DNA of 64,000 bases, taken from contig JAIXMP010000009.1 of assembly GCA_025677815.1 (NCBI GenBank), positions 1,178,001 to 1,242,000 of the forward strand, in the 5' to 3' direction. The position numbers and the translations under genes were made by a program. Numbering within the stretch: the stretch's first letter is position 1; every line of letters begins with the position of its first letter. Below are positions 37,127 through 49,272 of the stretch, one piece after another. The stretch is from Phascolomyces articulosus. Lineage: Eukaryota; Mucoromycota; Mucoromycetes; Mucorales; Lichtheimiaceae. The notes beneath the pieces were generated by a model, which did not search any database, was not told where the DNA came from, and saw only the letters and a program-made list of their open reading frames with translations.

Positions 37127-40100
37127 CGTTTTGACTTCTTTCAACAAAAACAACAACCCCTCTTTCTCCCCCCTCCTTTTTTTTATTCTTTGTCACTTGG
37201 TTTTATATTTCTTTTTATTTTCTTCTCTTTTTTTATTTTCTTCTTCTTCCCTTGTTCGTTTTATATATTCTATTCTATACAGGGAACATTTCAAAAACGA
37301 CGAATTCAAAACCAATGTATCCTACACGATGTGTTCATACTATTTCTCAAGACGATAATTCGGTATTATCACTTGCTGCAAGTGATAAATATTTATTTAG
37401 TGGAAGTCAAAGTTCTAGAATTCACGTAAGGTTTATTATTTTACTGTTGTTGTCGACGACTATAGTTATAACAAAAACAGGTTGGATTGACTTGTTTCTC
37501 ATTGTAGGTATGGGATCTACAAAACTTTTCTTTGGTGACAAGTTTGGTTGGCCATCGAGGAAGTGTATTAGGTTTAACACTTTCTCCTGATCAACTTCGA
37601 TTATTCAGTTGTTCAGGTAAGTGAGGAAAATAAATGCTTGAATAATTCAATGAGTGTATCTGTATGATACATTTTATTTTAAAGAGATATGAAATACTCA
37701 ATTGATTGAAATATATTTCATAGGAGACGGCACGATCCGGGTAATGAACAATAAAAGTGGATTCGGTAGTAAAATTGTATAGTGGGAGAGAGATTTTTCG
37801 ACAACAAAAACCTTATTAATGTATGGGAAATGGGTATAGGTCTGGGACACAGAAACATTACGATGCATTTATCTTATTCAATCCTGTCATGATGTGGGTG
37901 ATATTTTCTCAATGATCTATTCTTCGACTGCCAACATGTTGATTTTTGGAAGTCAAAATACGAGTATTCAGGTAAAAAAAAAGCATGGCATGAGGTTATG
38001 GGATTGGGTTAAGGGTGTGGGTTTTCTTTTCTATATATATATTTATATATATATATATATATATATATTTATCATTTGTTTGTCCTTTTTTGCATAAAAA
38101 GAATAAAAAAATGTACTATTATGGTTTCATTGTTCTTATTCTAATGATGGCTACTATCGTTTGTTTAGTGGTATGATTTCACTGATCCTCAAACACATGG
38201 AAGCACAGGCAATGTTCCTGTGATCCCTCTCAATCCACGTAGTTCTCAAAAATCTAAATTTTTTGAATCACCCTCCTATGAAGATATTTGTGATGAAGTA
38301 GATCGATTTCCAGCAGAAGATGATTTGATTAAATGTGTGATTCGTGAAAAGAATGTTCGATCCAATGCTCATGATGGTTATGTATATTGTTTATTACATG
38401 CGGTGGATATACCCAATATTGATGGTGAAGTCATATTAAGTGGTAAGTTCTTTTTTGGGATATGTGATATATACGTCTTTAGGCCATGAAAATATGTGTT
38501 ATTTTAAATTGGGTCATTGATTTATTTTCTGAAAATTAGGTTCTGGTGATGGTGATGTAAAGGTATATATACATTCAAGTAGGATTGGATGAGGAGATTG
38601 TTGATATGAAAAGAATAGTCAATTAAATTAGATTGTGATTGATAGATTTGGAGTATTTCGAATTCTTCATTAAAATTATTAAACACGTTGCATGGTGATA
38701 CGGATAAAGGGGTTTTATCCATGGCCATTTCGGAAGATGGTTATTTGTTTTGTGGCGTACAAGGAGGCGATGTACAGGTAAAAAATAATAATAATGGAAA
38801 ACACCTACTTGTCATGGCGTTTCTATATACACCTATGAATTTATTTAACTCATAATAATCTTTTTTTTTTGTAGATTTGGGATTTAGAAACAGTAGGTTT
38901 GAATATTAGGACGACTTGATCATATAGATACAGAATTAATCTTTCAGCTTTTTATTTGTTTTTTTAGAATCAATTGATTCGTTCGATGATGGCACATACT
39001 GTAAGTGGCATGTCCAAAATAAAATAATATCTACTATTAGAAGTTATTAAGAGGTTTTTAGAACTAACTTGGATTAAAAAAACATCAGGATGATGTACTT
39101 GCCGTAGCTATTCGAGGATCTGGATTTGTTAGTGCGTCAGCGGATGGTACCATCAAGGTAAAAAAATAATAATCATAAATCAAAAGGAAAGAAGGATTTG
39201 GAAGGTAATCATTATAATAAATATATAGGTCTGGAATGAAGAATTTGAATTTCGAGAATGTATGGATGATCATGATGGTATTGTATTATCCATGATTTGT
39301 TCCCAAGATTATTTGATCACAGGCAGCAGTGATCATTCCATCAAGGTAAAAAAAAAAGTGACTCAGAAAAATAAACCCAAGTGGCAAAGAAAAGCTCAAC
39401 AACTTAATACTATGATAGTTTTGGGATATGCCATCACCTGCCAAACCCATTGAACAATTTCGTCGAACGAGTATTGTACAAGATGCTCCTTCAAGTGGTA
39501 AGTAAAGAAAAAACTTCCTACATTATCTTAATAAAAAAAAACAAGGAAACTAACATAGGATCATGGTGATAGATACCCTTCTTTATGTATTGGATAAATG
39601 GATTACGATGCGTACTGTAAGTGGTTCTCCCAAATGTAAGGAAGAATGTCGACGAGGTGCACGATTTTTGAAAAATGTGTTACAACAATTAGGTGCAGTG
39701 AGTCGTATGGTAAAGTAGACATGCTTTTTTTTATATCCATGTTCTATTCTTCGTATTGGATATACTCATTCAGCAGGTATATGTATTATAATAGTTACCT
39801 GGTACAGCGGGTCGCAATCCTTTAGTCTATGGTCGTTTCTCAGCACGTCGTACAAGCAATGCAGGCATTTCCACTTCCGAATCAAAAATCCCCACTGTCC
39901 TTGTCTATGGTCATTATGATGTCATTGCAGCCCAAAATGAAAAACAGCAATGGAATACGGATCCTTTTACGTTGACGGGTAAAAATGGGTATCTGTATGG
40001 AAGAGGTACCAGTGATAATAAGGTAATTTAATCGATCTACCCCTTTTCCCTCCTCCCCCCAATTTTTTTTTGCCTCTCCCCCTTTTTCTCCCCCCCTCCT

Positions 40101-41987
40101 CTTGATGGGAGATCTTGACAACTTATTTTATTTTTGACACATGATCACATGATGATATATTTATATAGGGTCCTGTCTTAGCGTCTATTTTTGCTGTCTA
40201 TGAACTTCTCAAAGAAGGATTGTTGGATGTCAATGTCATCTTTTTAGTGGAAGGAGAAGAAGAAAATGGGAGTGTTGGATTTAAAGAGGCTGTGAATACA
40301 TACAAGGTAAGAAAAAAAAGAGAGAAAGGATGTATTTTTTAACGTTTTATGTTCTAAAAAAAATGAAATGAATTATTATATATAATCATATAGGATCTCT
40401 TTACTGACGTGGATTTGATCTTGTTAAGGTAAGAAGAAATCTATCTTTAAAATACAATATATATATATATATATGATTCCCAAAGTCTCACCAATTCTCT
40501 CTTTTTTTTCTTGATATAGTAATTCCTATTGGTTGGGTGAAGATGTACCATGTATCACTTATGGTCTTCGTGGTGTCATTCATGCGTCCATTACTGTAAG
40601 TGAAAGAAATAGAAAAGAATAGGGTCGGATGTATAATAAGGAAGGAAGGTGAAATATATATACTCAATCAATCCAAAACAACAATATGAATAGATCTCCA
40701 ATACATTATCTGATTTACATTCAGGTGTCGAAGGTGGTGCCATTTCTGAACCATTGATCGATTTGATCCACGTGACTGGTAAATTGGTGGATAATAATAA
40801 ACAGGTCTTAATTCCAGGTTTGTCATCGATTGAAGAATTGTGTTACATATGTATATAAGTAAGAGACAGGACATTAAAACTTCTGTCAATCTTCTATTAT
40901 AGGATTCTATGATGATGTAAGTCAAGTCACTGAATACGAGAAAAAGCTTTACGATCCTATTGTCAATTGGTTGCAAACGTAAGATAAATGAGACTTGTTT
41001 TTCGACTCAATCCAATACTGAACAAAAAAAAAAACCATCAAAAAACCATACCCAATCTAATAACCATCTAATATAGATCCGAAACTGCCCTTTCACAATC
41101 AAGAACCCAACATTCAGCCATTACATCCCCTACCCTTTCCGATAAATCCAGAACCAGTGGCACATCTTCTTCTTCCTCACCACGCACTCACCATCATAAT
41201 CCCAACCATACATGTTGCGATAAACGACCTAATATTCGACCTACCCAACAAAATGGACCCTTGGATAAAGAAAAATTAAAACAAGAACTTATGGCGCGTT
41301 GGCGATTCCCCACGTTATCTGTTCATAAAATTGATGTATCTATTAGTAATCGTACAATTATTCCACGATGTGCCAAAGCATGTGTCAGTATGCGTATTGT
41401 CCCTGATCAATCGATTGAAGATATTGCGGCTAAATTTGAAGAACATGTGCGTCAAATCTTTGCTGACATGCATTCTGAAAATGATATCAATGTAAGTTTT
41501 TGTTTGAATTGTCAAAAAAAAAGGAATAGGTTTTGTTGATTTCCGTCTTTTTCTCTTTGTATATATATATATAGGTGGAGATTCAAAGTTCAGCAGAATA
41601 TTGGTTAGGGAATCCAGAAAGTCGATATTTTAAAGCAGTCGAAAAAGCGATTCAAAAAGAATGGCATATGGAACCCTTGTATATTCGTGAAGGAGGTTCA
41701 ATTCCCGCTGTTCGGTTCCTGGAAAAGTTTTGTGATGCACCTGCTGTTCATTTGCCCATGGGTCAGGTAAATAATTACAACTTGTTTGTTTGTTGCTTGT
41801 TATTATAAAATACCACTACCAAAAAAAAAATAACATTGTTAAATAATTTATGACTTTTTTTTTGTAGGCGTCAGATCAAGCCCATTTACATAATGAAAGA
41901 ATACGTTTACGTAATTTACATGCAGGTCGTCGCATTATTAAATCACTTTTACAAGATTTATCTTCATCTAATAATAATATGGCCTAA
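36943..41987 (+). CDS. DUG2: Dug2-like WD40/M20 peptidase of glutathione degradation, about 20 exons
   Basis: Dug2 works with the amidotransferase Dug3 to cleave the gamma-glutamyl bond of glutathione in the cytosol. Exon 1 (36943-37000, MDLHTIDLLAARTESPTPL) splices in phase 1 to exon 2 near 37284. The N-terminal half is a WD40 propeller: LAASDKYLFSGSQSSRIHVW, GHRGSVLGLTLSPDQLRLF, GDGTIRVWDTE, DDVLAVAIRGSGFVSASADG and SQDYLITGSSDHSIK. The C-terminal half is an M20 metallopeptidase with VLVYGHYDV (His ligand and catalytic Asp), YGRGTSDNKGPV, VEGEEENGSVGF (catalytic Glu and ligand), REGGSIPAVRFLEKF and SDQAHLHNERI (late His). The order and fusion of WD40 and M20 are diagnostic of Dug2. An extra Ser/Thr-rich segment with HHHNPNHTCC lies at about 41080-41250, inside the dimerisation part. 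The stop TAA is at 41985-41987. Exon count is approximate. Confidence 0.92.
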
Positions 41988-42653
41988 TAAAAATAAAGAT
42001 ATAAAAAATAGAGAGATATAAAAAAAAATACGCGCAAAATACAAATACACATTTTACATTTATAATTTCATGGGCTCACATCTTCTAAAGATCCACACAC
42101 AATTTTTTTTATAATACCCGCTCCAGCAAATCACAAAAACAATAACGCACTGACCACCACACACATTTTTTTTGGCGCCAATTGAATAATTCCTAAAAAT
42201 TGCGTACCTCGAAAAATTATTAAATAACAAACAAAATTGCATAAATCGTATTTACCAAATGGGAAGATGAGAGAAAAAAAAAATATAGAAAGCATATATA
42301 AAAAAATGACGCACGAAAATTAAGTATATGTATAGATCTACGAAAAAAAATCATATAGAAGAAAGGTAGAGAGAAGATGTTATATGTGTGTAGAAACAAA
42401 AATGGTGTATAGGTGGTATAAACAAAAATTAATAAAGAAAATAAAAATACTCATCATGATGGGCATATATATATATAAATAAGAATATAAGAGAGGAGGA
42501 CATATAAGTTAATAGAAAAAAAATGTATAAGAAAAATAACACAAAAAATGAAAGGAATGGGTTTTGGAAGTTTTGAAATTGAATGAATAATAATAATAAA
42601 AAAAAAGAATAAGTTTGTTGATATTGTATATAAAATAATAAGAATAAGAATAA
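41988..42653. other. Convergent intergenic gap
   Basis: About 670 bases of AT-rich sequence between the DUG2 stop and the bHLH gene stop, holding both 3' ends. It has A-runs, (TA)n near 42464-42474 and no supported gene. Confidence 0.55.
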
Positions 42654-44348
42654 TTATTGTTCTTGTTCTTGTCCTTCAAGTTCACGAATACGTTGATCTT
42701 GTTGTTCAATTGTATCTTTGAGTGATGAAATATATTCATATGCATATTTCAACAACAATACTTTGGACAATGGTTTAGGTTCTTCGTCTTTTCGTTCACC
42801 CTGCTGTTGTTCAGGTGTTGATGGTGATGACGAAGAGATCGATTGTTGTTGTGGTGATTGTTCCTTTTGTTGTTGTTCCAATAATTCACGTTCCGCTTTT
42901 TCTTTTTGTTTCACATATCCTTCTTCCACTTCACGACGTAATCGATCAAACCATTCTTTTAATGAATCACGACGCTTTTGTTCTGCCGCTTTATGAGCTG
43001 TACGACGAATTTCTAGTCCACTTTTGATATTGGAAGAAAAGGCAATCCCCAAGGCTGCCGCTTTTCCTTCCATCAAGTTTTGATAATTGGACCGTGTTGC
43101 AAGAATATGTTCAGCATCATGCATGACTAAAGGAGAAGGTGTACTGGTAGGTCCTGGACGTAAAGTAGGACTGATCAATAATGGTTTCAAGGCACGAGGC
43201 GATGCATGATCGTTAGAGTGGGTACTAGTTGCAGCTGCAGAAGCAATACGTCGTGTTTTTTTCGTAGGTGGAGAAGTGATTTTTGTGTTATTGGAAGTGG
43301 GTGGAGTAGGTGCAATGGGTTTGGCAGCAGTAGCAGCAGCAATGACAGCAGGTGCGGTTGGACTATTCGTACTTTTGATTTTCATTAATGAAGCAGGTGT
43401 CACAGGTTCAATGCATGGTGAACCAGCAGGCGATAATGGTTGTTGTTGATCTAAATAGAATGTTTATTGAAATGGTTAATGCTTGTCATTGATTAGAATT
43501 TACCTTTCAAGATAATATATTTACCTGAGATACGCCGTTGCTGTTGTAATTGTTTCTGTTGCTGTTGCTGTTGTTGTTGTTGCTGTTGCTGTTGCTTTTG
43601 CATTGGTTCATCCTCTCTAGGTCGTTTTTGATGCCTATGTAACTCGGAAAGACGACGCGTGATCATGATTTTTGCGCGTTCCAATTGTTCGTATTGTTCA
43701 TAAATTTGAGACGTTGTCATATTATCATGACCCACCATTCCTGCATTCGCATTCGATGTAGGCATGGATGTAGGTAATGAAATATTGGAATTGGATGATT
43801 CACGCGAATGATGATGTTGAGGATGTTGAGAAAGATGCGAGTGTGGATGAGGATGATGTTGTGGCATGATAGCGGGTGATGTCAATGGAGAAAAATCCAT
43901 GTCTTGTGAAACTGGAATATTCGTCTGTTGTTGATGAGGCGGATGAGGATGATAAGGAAATGACGGCGTCATTGCTGGTGAAATGAGAGGCGTAAATATA
44001 TCCTACGAGAACGTTTTTCTTTTTTTATTAGTAAACATAGGTTTACCTTTTTGTAATGAAAAGAACTACTCTGTCAAACGATATACTTACATCTTCATAA
44101 AAATTGTTACTGGAATGAGCGGGATGGTGTGGCGATGTAGAATCATTAAATGATGATTTATGGTGATGTTCCATGGCAGGTGGGGCTGTAGGTGTAGTAG
44201 GTGGAGGATTGTTATGATTGTGATTATTTAACGTTGCCATGAACGAATCAAGATTGCCTGATTGTTGTAATAGCATATCAATATTGGAAGGTTCATTTGA
44301 AAACGAACGTAACATGTCGTTAATGGTATCAAAGCTTGATAGATCCAT
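42654..44348 (-). CDS. bHLH transcription factor, polyQ-rich
   Basis: A nuclear DNA-binding regulator. Three exons join to 510 residues: 44348-44091, 44002-43525 and 43450-42654. The C-terminal domain starts with GLEIRRTAHKAAEQKRRDSL; the His, Glu and Arg of HKAAEQKRR are the residues that usually read an E-box (CANNTG). Helix 1 continues EWFDRLRREVEEGY, a long polar Q/S/P-rich loop follows, and helix 2 is LSKVLLLKYAYEYISSLKD, leading into a coiled coil (IEQQDQRIRELE). The N-terminal 350 residues are disordered, with H-, P-, S- and Q-rich runs, including an uninterrupted polyQ near 43570-43600 encoded by mixed CAA/CAG. The stretch GKAAALGIAFSSNIKSG just before the basic region is probably part of the conserved domain. 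The exact subfamily is not assigned. Confidence 0.9.
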
Positions 44349-44414
44349 CTTTGGTTTGGTTGTTTTCTTTGGAAATATGTATAATAGAAAAAAAAAGGAT
44401 CTTTTTTTACATAA

Positions 44415-44455
<41 letters not shown>

Positions 44456-46387
44456 GCTGTGGATAGAATTGGATGGGTTCAATATATATATAATAAAAAT
44501 TTACACCATCAAAAAAATAAGTTTATGATATATATTTTTTTTATAATTTTTTTTTCTTAAGTGAAGAAAAAGAAAGAAGAAGAAGAAGAGTAAAAGTGAA
44601 AAATATTATATATAAAAAAAAGAGAGGAGTGATTTATTTATTTTTTGGGGGGAGGAAAAGAAATGGTTGAAGAAGAAGGAAAAGAAGGTCAAGCTTACAT
44701 GTGTTTTTTTTTATTATTATATGAAAAAAAAAGAGTGTTTAAGAAGTTACTAGTTTCAAAAGTAATCAAAAAAGGGGGAGAATACATAATTACAGTGCCT
44801 TATTTTTACGGATTATTATAATCCATTATCCATCATGAAGCTTTTTTTTTTTTTTACTTGGACCCCTTCTATTATGCAATCAGTCAAATCAACTGCCACA
44901 ACCTAAAAACGTGGGCATCATTTCCTACAATGATCGGCTATAAATTCTTTTTTGTAGTACAACAAAAAGAATGCTCCTTTTCTAAAGTCACACTCACTCA
45001 CATTTCACCTAAATTCACCTTCATTTCACTCAATTCACCTATTTACCAATGTATAAAACTTGTACCTTAAAAAAAACACTTGGCCCAATGAATAAAGTGC
45101 GTGCTATACTCTGTTTTTATTTGATTGGCTGATGTAAGTTCTTTTTTTTCAGGGTACCTTTATATATATATACTCTCCCCCAAAACACAACATATATATA
45201 TATATAATTTTTACAATGACAGTTATTACTATTATAAATCCATACCCAATCCATCCACACATAACAACAATAACAACAACAACCGCCAACTAAACAAGCA
45301 AAAAACTTGGAACCCATATTTCAAACATACTCACACTTTTGAAAAAAAAAAAAAAAATCCTGTGTTGAATTTTTTTAAAAGTCAGAGTATGAATTTGATA
45401 TGTCCAATAGCGTTTGAAAATGATGCCTCATGCTCTTCTTAATGCTTCTTTAATAAACATATATATTAGTTATAAACGAATTTCCCGTTTTTCACGCCGA
45501 TGACTATACACTGATGATGATGATGATGATGATGATGACAGATCCTCCATCTTTTCATACGAAAAATGACGGATAATATTATTCAGATCAACAACAAAAA
45601 TGGTGTTACACTACTTTTTTCCTCTCCTATTTTACCAGATAGACTTTTTTGCCATTTATCATCCAGCCCTGCAGTGGTTTTAAAAAAATGACGATGATGA
45701 CTTTTTGACACGTTGTATGTGAAAATAGAGATAACAACACTTTTTTTTTTACCATGAGACTCTTCTTTATACATATATACGTAAAAAAAAGTCATGATAA
45801 TGACCATGGATATATAATAATAATTATAATAATAGACATATATTATTCTCTCTCTTTACCATAAGGGTAGGAGGAGAAAGAGTTGTCATGCAAATCCTCG
45901 TGGTTGGAATTAAGATAAATTATTCAATCAAATTGAGTTTTCTTGTTTAATGATAAATTCGACGAAAAAACACTGGTTGAAATCGGATGTGAACCGATGA
46001 GGTGTTGGTCTTTGTGTCATCATCATTATCATTATCATCATCGTGTGCGAGGGTGGTGGTAAACCGGAATCATCAGTCGTTCCGATCCTAATAATGTTGT
46101 TACTCCCCCCCCCAAAAAAAAAAGAAAATGATCTTATAAGGTTTTGCCCCATCCCCCCGGAACTGATCACAGGTTTACCTTTTATTTATATATATAAAGA
46201 AGAAGAAAAAAATATATATAAAAAACCCTGTCTTTTCTTGTTCTACTTGAACGTTCACAAGATAATTGATTTTTACTGGACGACATAATTTGATGGGCCC
46301 ATTTATTATGATACTTAATGGCTTGTTATTATAAATATACAACTTATATTAGTATATTACTTATATAGCACTTTTCTATTCATCACC

Positions 46388-46421
<34 letters not shown>

Positions 46422-49272
46422 TCATTCTCTCCAGCCATCGAAATTCATTTACACATAGAAAATAATAATAAGAAGAACCCTCATCGTATAGTACGTAGAG
46501 TAATAATAAAACCCATGAGGATGAGGATTTTGTCACGAGGATGAGAGGTGTGTGTTAACTATTTTAATTAAAAATATTCACTGTATAAATAAATGTGTTA
46601 CAACAACAATTTTAACTTTAATCTATAAGAATCATATATTTTATCTGTTAAATAAAATAAAAATGATACGTACTATAATAAATCGATGTGCAAAACAGGC
46701 AGGAGAAGATGAGAATCACACTTCTATACCTTTTTTTTTAGGGTAGGATGAAACAATCTTCTAGATGAAAACCCTTGTGGGTATGTCTGTGATTTTTCGT
46801 TTTTAGTATCACCCGGTTTGTCCCATTCCCATCGTTTATGCAAAACGAGGGATCGTAGGCAATCTTATCCGGAATTCCATCCGATTGATACAACTTCTTA
46901 ATAAAGTTAGTGATAGTAATAGTGTAGTAATTTTTTATGCTATGTGTGTATGTGTAAATTAGAACAAGTTATTGGTAACTTCTTTTTCATAGGACATGAC
47001 CATTTATGCTTTTTCAAGTTATTTGTTACTCTTGACTTGCATGATAATATTACGGATACAAACATTTATTTGTGGTTAGTATATAGTGATAGTCATTAAT
47101 TAATAAATCAAAACTGTGTTGATGATCAGCCAAAAAAAAAAAAAAAAAATCCGCTGTTGTTGTTGTTATTTGTTGTCATCTATAATAAGAATACATATTT
47201 ACCTATTTTTCCATCTTGAAATGAATATGATGATGATGATGATCCTCCTCGTCATAATAAATAATCAACAATCCTATGTTAATGAGTAATCAGTAGTACC
47301 TTTCCATTTTTTATCTAATGAGAACAAAGTTAATGTTAATCAGGTACAGACACTAGAATAAGAAAAAGTAAAGGGACTGGAAGGAATAAAAGAGAAAAGG
47401 CCAATATCCATCGTGATGCAGAAAAAAAATAAAAGGCCAATGATTTTCAAGATAAATGGATGTCAGGTTGATTGACAGGATCGGATGAATAGATGAGTAT
47501 ATTTCTTATCTCTAGATAAAATGTATATGAATCTTTATTTTGACTATTGTTGTTGTTATTTCAAGCAGGTACGCCCCCATTTTAATTAAAACGGAGGGAA
47601 TAAGGGGAGGGGTTTATGTCTTTCCATCAAAATGTTTGCGTGCTTTTTTTTTTATAGCAAGAACTATTTTTTTTTGTTAAATGTCGTCATTCAGAGATAG
47701 CCAATCATCTTGTAGGTTTTTGGGTACGTTTGATAAATAGAGGACCTATTCCAGTTTTTTGGATAGTATACTTATAAGAAATGTTAGGACTTTATAATAG
47801 GAGGTTCATGCAAATTTGGACCTACTGCGTATATGGTAACAAGCAAACAAACAAAAGACCAATTGGAAATTGTCCATTTCTTTTTAAAAACTTGTATATC
47901 ACCATTTGAAAATTATGGTACTACGTAGTTCAATTGAATACATTTTTACTGAAGGCCATCCATAATAGTCCCATTCTTATTATCAACAATATCTCCATCA
48001 CAGTCCCACTTTCTTTTAGGACATTTATACTTTTGCTTTTCGTTTTCTATTCAAACCAACATGTGCTGATATACAACAAAATATATGAAAGGAGAGTATA
48101 TATTCCTAACGCATACATACGCACAGTCAATATATAATTATCCACTTAAATATATGTACGGTGGAAGTTATTAGATTGAGTCATCAATGGGTTAGTGATG
48201 AATCACTATCAAACAAGAAATCTAAGCAAATCTGTATAATCCGAAATTCTGCAAAAAATGAACCGACAAATATGTTATTTTCTTTCTTGGAATTTTCATC
48301 ACAAATGTATATACATACACCATTCTATCATTATTACCAGGGAGGGGGCAAATTAAAAGAACATATGTGTTGCTAAGCAATACCTGGTAATCCACCACGT
48401 CTATTTGAGTGGGGAAGTCATTTCACGCTGGTTTGTAGTGATGGGAGGAAGAAAATTGGACACATGGTAATTTTACGGACTGCATAATAATAATAAAAAG
48501 ATACCTATTTGTACACTTAATTGTCAAAGTTAAATTGAGTAGTCATTGTTTACATACCTTAGAAAAAATACACGGCATACAATAAAAGAGCATTTGAATT
48601 GATTGTATATATATATATATATATATATATCAATGGGCCGTCATTGTAAGGGGATGAATGATCGTTTTTGATGTTTTAAAACTTTATACTTGTTTTTTAT
48701 TATTTTATAATAGAATGATTCAGACACCATCTTTGTAGATGAAAGACCTGAAATGAAAGTTATCTCAAGTGAGCATTCCATCGTTTCTTTCTACTACACG
48801 CAATCAATTTTCGATATACATGAACTAAATGTTAATAATTGAATTTATTTTCTCTTTCTGGTTTCACAAAGATTGTGGACTGAATTATGTACATCTCGTT
48901 GTCCAACCGAACCCGACTGTAAGTATACAGTGTTGGCCACTGCGTTATTATAGATGTAAATCTGAGTTCATGGCAAAATTTTTCAATTTCGGTGCCTAGT
49001 ATGTGGACATAAGATTTACTTTTATATAAACAAGTAATTAGCTTTACTTGATTTATACTAGATTTTAATAAAAAAGAGTGATACAATTAAAATATATCTG
49101 ATCCTATCACTTATTGGTGGAAAGTTTTGGCGTCTAACATTGATAATTATTCACTGAAGATTGCTTTGGTTATAATTTTCAGCAAATAAAAAAAAATTAG
49201 GAAAATGATAACTACTAACTAGATGTCGTTATTGCTTTATTAGCAGACATTTATGTCTTTTTTATTATGGAA
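44349..49272. other. Long gene-poor region with microsatellites and possible gene remnants
   Basis: About 4.9 kb without a confident gene. 44349-44900 is the bHLH promoter side, with (TA)n near 44425-44450 and purine-rich tracts. Trinucleotide repeats occur near 45512-45540 (GAT)n and 46385-46425 (CAC/CAT)n, and (TA)n near 48606-48632. Between 46640 and 47790 some segments read like short exons on the plus strand: YHPVCPIPIVYAKRG near 46810, DMTIYAFSSYLLLLTCMIIL near 46995 and KCRHSEIANHLVGFWVRLIN near 47680. The minus strand across 46740-46940 is also open. At 48832-49086 a minus-strand 84-codon frame is open but unrecognised. Confidence 0.35.

Noticed and set aside
42718..43388. Cys/Ser-rich plus-strand frames over the bHLH gene
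   Set aside because: They are antisense shadows of Q/E/A-rich coding sequence.
45125..46290. Several 60-105 codon frames in the 44-49 kb spacer
   Set aside because: They run through TA, A and CAC/CAT repeats and show no protein-like patterns.
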